NCBI GenBank assembly: GCA_027001815.1
Contig: JALTLT010000256.1
Location: 1-14,677, forward strand
Direction of reading: 5' to 3'
Length of the DNA stretch: 14,677 nt
Source: Gammaproteobacteria bacterium
GTDB taxonomy: Bacteria; Pseudomonadota; Gammaproteobacteria; JALTLT01
A model generated the notes under the pieces. That model was not told the DNA's origin. It ran no database searches and saw nothing but the letters and a program-made list of their open reading frames with translations. The position numbers were made by a program, and so were the translations under genes. Of the stretch, positions 1 to 4,949 are shown in pieces; within the stretch, counting starts at the first letter, position 1, and each line of letters opens with the position of its first letter.

Positions 1-14
1 GGGAGTGGCCTGCA

Positions 15-416
15 ATGAGTAATACTCTACCCGAACCCACCCATGATGTGACTGACGAGCCGGAAATGCGCGCCCTTTGGCCGCAGGCGCTGGTGGACAT
101 GCTCGATGTGATTGCCGCCTCGCTGGCACGGGAGCTGGGCGATCAGGAGCAGGCCAGGCGGCTCGCGGCCCTCGCCATCCGCGAACTCGCCCACTATTTC
201 GGCGGGCGGATGACCTACCTCCCTCGCGGCGACCGGCTCGAGCGCGCCCTGCGCGACAAGGCGATCTGGGATGCCCACGACGGCCGACGCACCTCCGTGC
301 TGGAGCTGGCCGCTCGCTACCGCCTCACCGAACAGCAGATCTACGCCATTCTGCGTGAGCAGCGGGCGCTGCATGTGCGGCGGGTGCAGCCGGGATTGTT
401 CGAGGAGGAGCAATGA
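15..416 (+). CDS. mor: Mor-family transcription activator (Mu middle operon regulator-like)
   Basis: This 133-residue protein matches the Mor/C family of Mu-like phages, which bind a dyad upstream of activator-dependent promoters and recruit host RNA polymerase. Visible features are an N-terminal helical dimerisation part (about residues 20-62), the family signature GGRMTYLPRGDRLERALRD (63-81), then a helix-turn-helix (about 94-115, SVLELAARYRLTEQQIYAIL). Length is typical. The ATG at 15 has GGGAG at 1-5. The end overlaps the next gene by 4 bases (ATGA). It is the only Mor/C-like protein in the window, so it is the best candidate for binding the two ATTAA-N6-TTAAT sites further down; that link is inferred. 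The C-terminus carries QPGLF (125-129), which resembles a beta-clamp-binding pentapeptide. Confidence 0.9.
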   Translation: MSNTLPEPTHDVTDEPEMRALWPQALVDMLDVIAASLARELGDQEQARRLAALAIRELAHYFGGRMTYLPRGDRLERALRDKAIWDAHDGRRTSVLELAARYRLTEQQIYAILREQRALHVRRVQPGLFEEEQ

Positions 417-919
417 CCGCACAGCCCTCACGTGAGCAATGGGCCGAAGTCGCGGAGCGGCTCGACCAGATATGGTGTCCGGTCTATTTGCGGTGCGACG
501 AATTCCTGGTGCGCGCCTGCCGGCAGCAGGTGAAATACAACCGGCTGGGTATCGTGGTGTCGGTCAATGGCGTCTTATTCGACCCTGCATGGATACCGCT
601 GCGGGATCGGCCGATGTCGGAGGAGGCGCGCCGCTTCTGGATGCCACACAAGAAGGCGGTAATGCCGAGACGGATGCTCAAGCGTCTCGAGGAGATTCTG
701 GGCAAGCGCGAATGCCGGCGGCGTGGCTACTACGATCACCGGATCGTGCCGGATCCGGTGTGGAACCGGCCTGGCCCGTTCATCCGGCACCTGAAGAAGC
801 ACAACGCATCGATCAGACTGATCGATGAACTGACCTATGAAACCGCTCTCGCAGCGATGCGGGCTCGGGCCGGCCGATCGCAACAAGCGGCCCAGCCGCT
901 GGAAGGCGGTGACAGATGA
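413..919 (+). CDS. Conserved-looking small phage protein of unknown function
   Basis: This 168-residue basic protein is translationally coupled to the mor-like gene by an ATGA overlap and has a strong GAGGAGG site at 402-408. I do not recognise a named domain. The central part has a beta-rich stretch (LGIVVSVNGVLFDPAWIPL) followed by a basic helical stretch rich in Arg and Lys (EEARRFWMPHKKAVMPRRMLKR), and late in the protein FIRHLKKHNASIRLI. The layout resembles small uncharacterised proteins that sit next to mor in other Mu-like prophages, but that is a weak recollection, not a match. The C-terminus QQAAQPLEGG nearly repeats the C-terminus of the BRO-like protein at 2056-2673, also at DNA level. 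A nucleic-acid-binding role is possible from the charge only. Confidence 0.75.
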   Translation: MTAQPSREQWAEVAERLDQIWCPVYLRCDEFLVRACRQQVKYNRLGIVVSVNGVLFDPAWIPLRDRPMSEEARRFWMPHKKAVMPRRMLKRLEEILGKRECRRRGYYDHRIVPDPVWNRPGPFIRHLKKHNASIRLIDELTYETALAAMRARAGRSQQAAQPLEGGDR

Positions 920-1140
920 AATTCTGGAGCATTCAACGCGCCGAAATCGTTATCAGGCCACCCACGCCTGCACATGGCACCGTGTGGTGGTATCTGACCG
1001 GCCTGGACCCTCGGCGCGTCATCTCGGAGGTACACGGCACGGTGCTATTCGGTGTTTCGACGCGGCATTACCGCGTGATTGGTTCAGCAACTCTCAGTCG
1101 CCCCGCCGCCGGCATCGACACCGTGGAACAAACCCCCTGA
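916..1140 (+). CDS. Small hypothetical protein, 74 aa
   Basis: The ATG at 916 overlaps the previous stop (ATGA) and has GGAAGG at 901-906, nine bases upstream, so coupled translation is likely. The 74-residue product has no domain I recognise. It alternates hydrophobic and polar residues, as a small beta-rich fold would (TVWWYLTGLDPRRVISEVHGTV), and ends in a loose Pro/Ala tail. There is no signal peptide or clear membrane segment. Its place in the middle-gene block, between an unknown gene and an antirepressor-like gene, suggests a small regulatory or host-takeover protein, but nothing in the sequence proves it. Confidence 0.6.
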   Translation: MKFWSIQRAEIVIRPPTPAHGTVWWYLTGLDPRRVISEVHGTVLFGVSTRHYRVIGSATLSRPAAGIDTVEQTP

Positions 1141-1164
1141 CCCCCAGCCACGGAGGAGAACCCC

Positions 1165-1788
1165 ATGAGCGAAGTCATCCCTGTGCCCTTTCACACCGAC
1201 ACCCTCTACCTCATCGACCACCAGGGCGAGCCCTATGTGCCGATCCGTCCCATTTGTGCCGCCCTCGGCCTCAAATGGCAGCGGAAACACAAGAAGATCA
1301 CCTCTGGCCGACTCAGCGCAACCGTAGTATATAAGGCCGCAGTTGCCGGCGATGGCAAAACCCGTGAAATGCTCTGCCTCCCCCTGCGCAAGCTCCCTGA
1401 CTGGCTCTACTCCATCAGCCCCGGCCGGGTGCGCGCCGACATCCGCCCCAAGCTGGAGCAATACCAGGAAGAGTGCGACGAAGTGCTCTGGCGCCACTGG
1501 AGCGGCCTCGCCCCGGCCGCCGAAGCCGCGCCGCGCCGTGACGAAACCGCCCTGTTGTACGAACTGCTCGACCTCTACCGCTTCAAGGTCGGCGCCCTCG
1601 AGGCGCAGCTTGCCCCGGCGCCCAAGCGCCAGCCGCCCCGTCCGCTTACCGACGACGAGATCGAACAAATCCGGCAACTGGCCGCAGGCGGCCTGAGCAA
1701 CGCCGACATCGCCAAGCGGCTTGGGCGCTCCACCGCCACCGTCTCCTTCGTCTGCCGCGACCTCCGGCGGGGGAACGTGGCGGCCTGA
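1165..1788 (+). CDS. P22_AR_N-type antirepressor-like protein with C-terminal helix-turn-helix
   Basis: This 207-residue protein starts at an ATG with GGAGGAG at 1152-1158. Residues 1 to about 112 look like the phage P22 antirepressor N-terminal domain (P22_AR_N): VPFHTDTLYLIDHQGEPYVP, IRPICAALGLKWQRKHKKI and LPLRKLPDWLYSISPGRV. A Pro-rich linker (about 149-160) leads to a resolvase-like helix-turn-helix at 161-200 (LTDDEIEQIRQLAAGGLSNADI, LGRSTATVSFV). Proteins with this N-terminal module are implicated in overcoming repressor control. The C-terminal helix-turn-helix suggests it may also bind DNA. The motif GLSNADIAKRLGRS closely parallels GLSNYEIGRLLGRS in the BRO-like gene downstream, so the two genes appear to share a C-terminal module on different N-terminal domains. 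Confidence 0.8.
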   Translation: MSEVIPVPFHTDTLYLIDHQGEPYVPIRPICAALGLKWQRKHKKITSGRLSATVVYKAAVAGDGKTREMLCLPLRKLPDWLYSISPGRVRADIRPKLEQYQEECDEVLWRHWSGLAPAAEAAPRRDETALLYELLDLYRFKVGALEAQLAPAPKRQPPRPLTDDEIEQIRQLAAGGLSNADIAKRLGRSTATVSFVCRDLRRGNVAA

Positions 1789-1789
1789 T

Positions 1790-1819
1790 TTGACAACCGC
1801 GCCGCTTCGGGTCTATGTT
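1790..1819 (+). promoter_or_regulatory. Sigma70-like promoter for the c4-type cassette
   Basis: A perfect TTGACA (1790-1795) lies directly after the stop of the preceding gene. Eighteen bases later is TATGTT (1814-1819), matching TATAAT at four of six positions. It is the best -35 box I found in this GC-rich window. Transcription would begin near 1826, just before the first of two tandem hairpins, and run through the c4-like RNA into the BRO-like gene. The spacer is one base longer than optimal. Confidence 0.6.
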
Positions 1820-1826
1820 TGGCGTG

Positions 1827-1866
1827 CCGGCGGCAAAATCCGCCGGTCCGGGTCCGCCAACCCGGA
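1827..1866 (+). promoter_or_regulatory. Tandem leader hairpins presenting a seqA-like site
   Basis: Two hairpins lie back to back just after the predicted transcription start. The first pairs CCGGCGG (1827-1833) with CCGCCGG (1840-1846). The second pairs TCCGGGT (1847-1853) with ACCCGGA (1860-1866). The loop of the second contains CCGCCA, and CCGCCAA (1854-1860) is perfectly complementary to TTGGCGG (1974-1980) in the c4-like RNA. In phage P4 an equivalent upstream sequence, seqA, pairs with the CI RNA; the same role is inferred here. Confidence 0.55.
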
Positions 1867-1882
1867 ACAGTCGAGGCGCAGG

Positions 1883-1908
1883 CCGCCTCACCCGAGTGCG
1901 GTTTTTTT
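1883..1908 (+). terminator. Intrinsic terminator between the leader hairpins and the c4-like RNA
   Basis: A stem of CCGC (1883-1886) with GCGG (1898-1901) is extended by CTC (1887-1889) with GAG (1894-1896), with a bulged T at 1897 and loop ACCC. Seven T residues follow at once (1902-1908). The stem is short but GC-rich and the U-tract is excellent. Its position between the promoter and the antirepressor-like gene fits a P4-style circuit in which an antisense RNA promotes early termination. Confidence 0.65.
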
Positions 1909-1919
1909 CTGCCCGAGTT

Positions 1920-2001
1920 TATGGTGGCCTGTGCGGATTCCCCTTCGGGGGAGCCGGGTCCTCGACCCCGGTCTTGGCGGGTCCGTGCAGGTCGCCACCC
2001 T
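1920..2001 (+). ncRNA. C4-type antisense RNA (P1 c4 / P4 CI-like immunity RNA)
   Basis: The + strand can fold into a closed three-way structure. The closing stem pairs GGTGG (1923-1927) with CCACC (1995-1999) and, after a 3-base bulge, CCTGTGCGGA (1928-1937) with TCCGTGCAGG (1982-1991, two G-U pairs). Inside are TCCCC-TTCG-GGGGA (1939-1952), a stable UUCG hairpin, and a second hairpin (1954-1971, loop CTC). The unpaired junction 1972-1981 holds CTTGGCGG. CTTGGCG is the exact complement of CGCCAAG (2006-2012) at the downstream ribosome-binding site, and TTGGCGG complements CCGCCAA at 1854-1860. c4 of P1/P7 and CI of P4 are short RNAs cut from the leader of their own target mRNA; here too the RNA lies just upstream of an antirepressor-like gene. 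Fold, position and antisense pairing agree; family membership is from memory. Confidence 0.75.
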
Positions 2002-2005
2002 CTTT

Positions 2006-2015
2006 CGCCAAGGAG
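2006..2015 (+). promoter_or_regulatory. seqC-like antisense target overlapping a strong ribosome-binding site
   Basis: CGCCAAGGAG contains the Shine-Dalgarno AAGGAG (2010-2015). Its first seven bases are perfectly complementary to CTTGGCG at 1973-1979 in the c4-like RNA. Pairing would block ribosome binding. The site is six bases before a GTG at 2022 that opens a short frame ending at 2228, and about 40 bases before the ATG of the BRO-like gene, which has its own weaker GAGGA site. Confidence 0.6.
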
Positions 2016-2055
2016 CGGGTGGTGGTTTTCCAACGATCAAGTCGAGGAAACTGCC

Positions 2056-2673
2056 ATGTCTCAACACACCTACCTCGCCGACTTCAACGGCTATCCCATC
2101 GAAATCATCGACCGCAACGGCAAGCCCTGGCTCACCGGCGAGCAGATCGGCCTCGCCCTGGGGCTCAAGCACCCCCGGCGCGGCATCAACAAGATTTTCA
2201 ACGCCCACCGGGACGAGTTCACTTCTGAGATGTCTTCCATCACCGAAACGGTGACGGGAGCCGGGAAGCGCGAAACCCGCATCTTCAGCCCCCGCGGCGC
2301 CTGGATGCTGGGCATGTGGTGCCAGACCGAGCGGGCCAAGGCGTTCCGGGTCTGGGTGCTGGATGTGCTCGAGCGGCGGCAGGAGGATCCGGCCCTGGTG
2401 GAGAGCTACCACGCGCTGCGGGAGCAGTACGTGGCCCTCATCGACCGCCACCAGCGGCTGGCGGATCTGGTGCGGCGCGCGGATCGGTCGCTGGCCCGTA
2501 TCGAGCGCTATGCGGCATTGGGGTTGAGCAACTATGAGATCGGCCGCCTGCTGGGTCGCAGCGAATCGTGGGTCCGCCGCCGGCGGCGCGAGCTCGGGGC
2601 CTGTGGGCTGATCCGGCAGGCCCTGCCCGCTCCGCAACAAGCGGCCCTGCCGCTGGAGGGGGGTGCGTCATGA
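2056..2673 (+). CDS. BRO-N antirepressor-like protein with C-terminal helix-turn-helix
   Basis: The 205-residue product begins with a BRO family N-terminal domain (about residues 11-107): a short beta start (GYPIEIIDRNGKPWLTGEQI), a helical part (GLALGLKHPRRGINKIFNAH) and the typical end (RGAWMLGMWCQTERAKAFRVW, 80-100, then VLDVLE). A helical linker follows (about 110-145). A helix-turn-helix at about 147-180 (ERYAALGLSNYEIGRLLGRS, then a very basic VRRRRREL) resembles the one in the P22_AR_N gene upstream. I chose ATG 2056 because GAGGA lies at 2044-2048 and the BRO homology starts there; the frame stays open upstream, but only across the structured RNA. Being downstream of a c4-type RNA supports an antirepressor role. 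The C-terminus QAALPLEGG (195-203) resembles a clamp-binding hexapeptide. It overlaps the next gene by 4 bases. Confidence 0.85.
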   Translation: MSQHTYLADFNGYPIEIIDRNGKPWLTGEQIGLALGLKHPRRGINKIFNAHRDEFTSEMSSITETVTGAGKRETRIFSPRGAWMLGMWCQTERAKAFRVWVLDVLERRQEDPALVESYHALREQYVALIDRHQRLADLVRRADRSLARIERYAALGLSNYEIGRLLGRSESWVRRRRRELGACGLIRQALPAPQQAALPLEGGAS

Positions 2674-2921
2674 GCCTGAGCCGAGAGCAGATCGAGGCGC
2701 TGGACCGCATGGACCGAATCGCCACCTGCTGGCGGGCCGTCTCCGACCTGGTCCTGCCCGACGGCGACGCCCTCCAGACGCGCCAGCGCGACCACCTGGC
2801 CGTGCTGCTGGACTTTCTCGCCGAGGAGTACCAGGCGGCCCGCGTGGCGTTCATGGCCGCCCGGGCCCACCCCGGGGAGGATCCGGGAAGGCGGTTTGAC
2901 GGCGCTTTCATTCCCTCTTAA
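2670..2921 (+). CDS. Small hypothetical helical protein, 83 aa
   Basis: The ATG at 2670 overlaps the preceding stop (ATGA), and GGAGGGG sits at 2655-2661, so it is coupled to the BRO-like gene. The product is almost entirely alpha-helical by composition (REQIEALDRMDRIATCWRAV, then DHLAVLLDFLAEEYQAARVA) with a Gly/Pro/Arg tail. I recognise no family. It is the last gene before the late-type promoter, so it probably closes the middle operon. A small interaction partner of the antirepressor-like protein is one possibility, without direct support. Confidence 0.65.
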   Translation: MSLSREQIEALDRMDRIATCWRAVSDLVLPDGDALQTRQRDHLAVLLDFLAEEYQAARVAFMAARAHPGEDPGRRFDGAFIPS

Positions 2922-2930
2922 CCTGCCGTT

Positions 2931-2954
2931 GGCGCCCGGTGGAAGCCGGGCGCC
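2931..2954 (+). terminator. Strong GC hairpin, possible terminator without a T-run
   Basis: GGCGCCCGG (2931-2939) pairs perfectly with CCGGGCGCC (2946-2954) around the loop TGGAAG. It begins nine bases after the preceding stop codon and ends two bases before the ATTAA-N6-TTAAT site. The downstream sequence GATTAACCCTCTTT is not a proper U-tract, so efficient intrinsic termination is doubtful. It could still insulate the promoter or stabilise the upstream mRNA end. Confidence 0.45.
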
Positions 2955-2955
2955 G

Positions 2956-3006
2956 ATTAACCCTCTTTAATCCCTGCCCTCCGGCCGCCGCCACTATCGT
3001 GGCGGC
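2956..3006 (+). promoter_or_regulatory. Activator-dependent late promoter, copy 1 (ATTAA-N6-TTAAT), leaderless
   Basis: A perfect inverted repeat ATTAA (2956-2960), six bases, TTAAT (2967-2971) is followed by a 23-base pyrimidine-rich spacer and TATCGT (2995-3000) as the -10 element. No -35 box is present. GGCGGC and then the ATG at 3007 follow, so a start seven bases after the hexamer falls on the A of the initiator codon. The dyad centre at 2963.5 would then be at -43.5. Mu Mor and C bind dyads at about this distance. The same arrangement recurs at 10850-10900. The predicted start site and the protein that binds are inferred. Confidence 0.7.
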
Positions 3007-3540
3007 ATGGCTTCTTCCCACCTCACCGAGATTCTCGTCGACCGGATCATCGGCGACATCATCGCCCGCGAGGGTGGTTTCGTCGACCACCCGGCCGACC
3101 GGGGCGGTCCCACCAAGTTCGGTATCACGCGCCAGACGCTTGCCGAACATCGCGGTCGCGACGTCTCCATCGAGGATGTGCGCAACATCACCATGGACGA
3201 GGCGCGCGAGATCTACGCCGCCCGCTACATCCGCGGCCCCCGCTTCGACCAGATTGGTCACCCCGCACTGATGGCGCTGGTGGTGGACTGCGGCGTGCTC
3301 CATGGCACCCGCCGGGCCACCCGCTGGCTGCAGGTCGCCGCGGGTGTGAAGGACGACGGCGTCGTCGGCCCGCTCACCCTGCGGGCGGTGAACGGCGGGG
3401 ATGGCCCCGCCCTCTACCGCCGGGTGCTGGCCAGCCGCTGCCGGTTTATCGGTACTCTCGTCACCCGGCAACCCTCCCAGGCCGTTTTCGCCGCCGGCTG
3501 GGCGAACCGCGTGGCCCGGTTCATCGAGGATACGCCATGA
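3007..3540 (+). CDS. Endolysin, glycoside hydrolase family 108 (muramidase)
   Basis: The 177-residue protein matches the GH108 phage lysozyme family, which cleaves the glycan of peptidoglycan during lysis. The N-terminal catalytic domain shows the hallmark EGG (E22 is the likely catalytic acid) followed by DHPADRGGPTKFGIT (27-41). The second half fits the companion peptidoglycan-binding region (PG_binding_3 type): ALMALVVDCGVLHGTRRATR and DDGVVGPLTLRAVN. There is no signal peptide or N-terminal anchor, so export would depend on the holin encoded next, with which it overlaps by 4 bases. The ATG at 3007 lacks a Shine-Dalgarno site and coincides with the predicted transcription start, so leaderless translation is likely. 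In Mu the lysozyme gene likewise opens the late region. Confidence 0.9.
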   Translation: MASSHLTEILVDRIIGDIIAREGGFVDHPADRGGPTKFGITRQTLAEHRGRDVSIEDVRNITMDEAREIYAARYIRGPRFDQIGHPALMALVVDCGVLHGTRRATRWLQVAAGVKDDGVVGPLTLRAVNGGDGPALYRRVLASRCRFIGTLVTRQPSQAVFAAGWANRVARFIEDTP

Positions 3541-4109
3541 AGTGGTCGGACGTCGGGAATCTGGTGGCCAAGGCCGCCCCCCTGGTGGGCGGCCTGCTGG
3601 GTGGACCGTCCGGCAGTGCCGTGGGCTCGCTCGTCGCCCGGGCACTCGGCTCGGAGCCCACGCCCGCCGCGGTGGCCCAGGCGATCCAGGCCGACCCGCA
3701 GGCCCTGGAGCGGGTCCGCAGACTGGAGCTGGAACACGAGGCGGACCTCACCCGGATGCACCTGGAGGCGGAGACGGCGCGGTTGGTCGAGATCAACCAG
3801 ACCATGCGCGCCGAGGCGGCCAGCCAGGATGCCTATGTGCGGCGCTGGAGGCCCACGTTCGGGTATCTGGTCGCCCTTTCCTGGCTGATCCAGTGCGCCG
3901 CCATCGCCGGGTCCATCGTGGCCGAACCGACGCAGGCCGGCGCCATCGCTCAGGCGGTCACTGCGCTGACCCCCATGTGGGGTGTGGCGCTGGCGGTGCT
4001 CGGCATCAATGTCACCTCGCGCTCCCGCGACAAGCAGGTGGCGGCCGGACAGGCTCCGGCGCCCGGATTCCTGCAGACCCTCGCTGGACGGCTCGCCGGG
4101 AGGCGTTGA
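3537..4109 (+). CDS. Holin, 3TM family (GTA_holin_3TM type)
   Basis: The 190-residue protein fits the three-transmembrane holins known from gene transfer agents and Mu-like phages. An amphipathic Gly/Ala-rich first segment lies at about 7-33, followed by a charged helix with coiled-coil character (about 54-95, ERVRRLELEHEADLTRMHLE), the motif YVRRWRPTFGY (100-110), and two clear membrane segments at about 107-128 and 137-158. The basic tail would be cytoplasmic. It overlaps the endolysin stop (ATGA). Holins form the membrane lesion that lets the soluble endolysin reach the wall, which fits the pairing here. Confidence 0.85.
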   Translation: MKWSDVGNLVAKAAPLVGGLLGGPSGSAVGSLVARALGSEPTPAAVAQAIQADPQALERVRRLELEHEADLTRMHLEAETARLVEINQTMRAEAASQDAYVRRWRPTFGYLVALSWLIQCAAIAGSIVAEPTQAGAIAQAVTALTPMWGVALAVLGINVTSRSRDKQVAAGQAPAPGFLQTLAGRLAGRR

Positions 4110-4127
4110 GGGGTGGAGTGGCGGCGG

Positions 4128-4310
4128 ATGGACAACTGGTATCTCCAGGCTGACACGGGGCACCGCGTCTCCCGCGCTGTCACGCCGACCGGCTGGCTCT
4201 ATTCGGCATGGTCGCCAGAGGGGCGGCTGCTGGAGGTGTGCTCGAGCTCGGACGCCGCAAAACGGCGATGTGAACAGGAGCAGCAACAGAGAGGTGAACA
4301 ATGCGCGTGA
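4128..4310 (+). CDS. Small hypothetical protein after the holin gene, 60 aa
   Basis: An ATG at 4128 with GGAG nine bases upstream opens a 60-residue frame; an in-frame GTG at 4113 would add five residues and is an alternative start. The product starts with a compact aromatic, probably beta-type part (MDNWYLQADTGHRVSRAVTP, then GWLYSAWSPEGRLLEVC) and ends in a charged Gln/Glu/Arg helix with three cysteines in total. There is no lipobox, signal peptide or membrane segment, so although it sits where spanins are found in some phages I do not call it Rz or Rz1. Function is unknown. Confidence 0.6.
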   Translation: MDNWYLQADTGHRVSRAVTPTGWLYSAWSPEGRLLEVCSSSDAAKRRCEQEQQQRGEQCA

Positions 4311-4322
4311 AAGGGGAGCGGG

Positions 4323-4655
4323 ATGGCTGATTACCGGATGCTCGGATTCTGGTGGGACGTGGCCCAGGCCGGTGGGCTGGCCGTGGTGGCGGCCTACACC
4401 TGGCTGGCGAACAGGAGCAAGGCCAACCGGGCCGCCATCGACCGGGTGGACGGGCGGGTCGGAGAGATGGCCGGCCGGCTGGAGCGGCTCGAGCAGCGGG
4501 CCGACACCGCCCCCACCCACAGCGATCTGAGCGTATTGCACGAGCGCATCACGGAACTCTCTGGTGCGGTGCGCGAGCTGACCGGCGTGATGCAGCAGTT
4601 GCGCCGGGCCGTGGACCGGGTGGAGACCTACCTGCTGGAGAAGGGGGGAGAATGA
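4323..4655 (+). CDS. Mu gp25-like protein (DUF2730)
   Basis: This 110-residue protein matches DUF2730, the Mu gp25 family. One N-terminal membrane segment is visible (about residues 8-29, LGFWWDVAQAGGLAVVAAYTW), followed by a long coiled coil: IDRVDGRVGEMAGRLERLEQR and, after a short break, LHERITELSGAVRELTGVMQ and RAVDRVETYL. This layout predicts a membrane-anchored protein with a helical cytoplasmic or periplasmic rod. GGGGAG just upstream supports the ATG at 4323. It overlaps the gp26-like gene by 4 bases. The family role is not established; the position between the lysis and packaging genes is conserved in Mu-like phages. Confidence 0.8.
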   Translation: MADYRMLGFWWDVAQAGGLAVVAAYTWLANRSKANRAAIDRVDGRVGEMAGRLERLEQRADTAPTHSDLSVLHERITELSGAVRELTGVMQQLRRAVDRVETYLLEKGGE

Positions 4656-4948
4656 GCTATCGAGACATCGTCGCGGCGGATCTGCGCCTGGTGATCCTGC
4701 AGGCCCTCGAAGAGGATCCGGACTATTCCCACAACGACGCCGTGCTCCAGCGCATGCTGGACGCGGTTGGGCACTCGGTGTCCACCGACCGCCTGCGGAC
4801 CGAGTTGGCCTGGCTCGCGGAACAGGGGTTGATCCTCATCAACGAGATCGAGGATCTGGTGGTCTCGAAGCTGACCGCCCGCGGGGAAGATGTGGCGCTC
4901 GGCCGGACCCGGGTGCCGGGCGTGGCCCGGCCCCGGCCGGAGGTGTGA
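4652..4948 (+). CDS. Mu gp26-like winged-helix phage protein (VpaChn25_0724-type)
   Basis: The 98-residue product fits the small winged-helix protein found between gp25 and gp27 in Mu-like phages. The fold can be traced: helix DIVAADLRLVILQALEEDP, helix NDAVLQRMLDAVGHSV, recognition-type helix TDRLRTELAWLAEQGLI, then a beta wing (LILINEIEDLVVSKLT). A Pro/Arg tail follows. The ATG at 4652 overlaps the previous stop and has GGGGGGAG just upstream. Members resemble ArsR-type helix-turn-helix proteins, but no target is known, and a structural or packaging role is equally possible. Confidence 0.75.
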   Translation: MSYRDIVAADLRLVILQALEEDPDYSHNDAVLQRMLDAVGHSVSTDRLRTELAWLAEQGLILINEIEDLVVSKLTARGEDVALGRTRVPGVARPRPEV

Positions 4949-4949
4949 G

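Noticed and set aside
1819..2055. 79-residue N-terminal extension of the BRO-like protein
   Set aside because: The extension reads through the hairpins, terminator and c4-like RNA; the ATG at 2056 has its own GAGGA site and matches the domain start.
2931..2954. Hairpin as a definite intrinsic terminator
   Set aside because: The stem is excellent but no T-run follows, so it is listed only as possible.
4113..4310. Rz1-like spanin
   Set aside because: No lipobox, no signal sequence, and cysteines lie in the C-terminal half.
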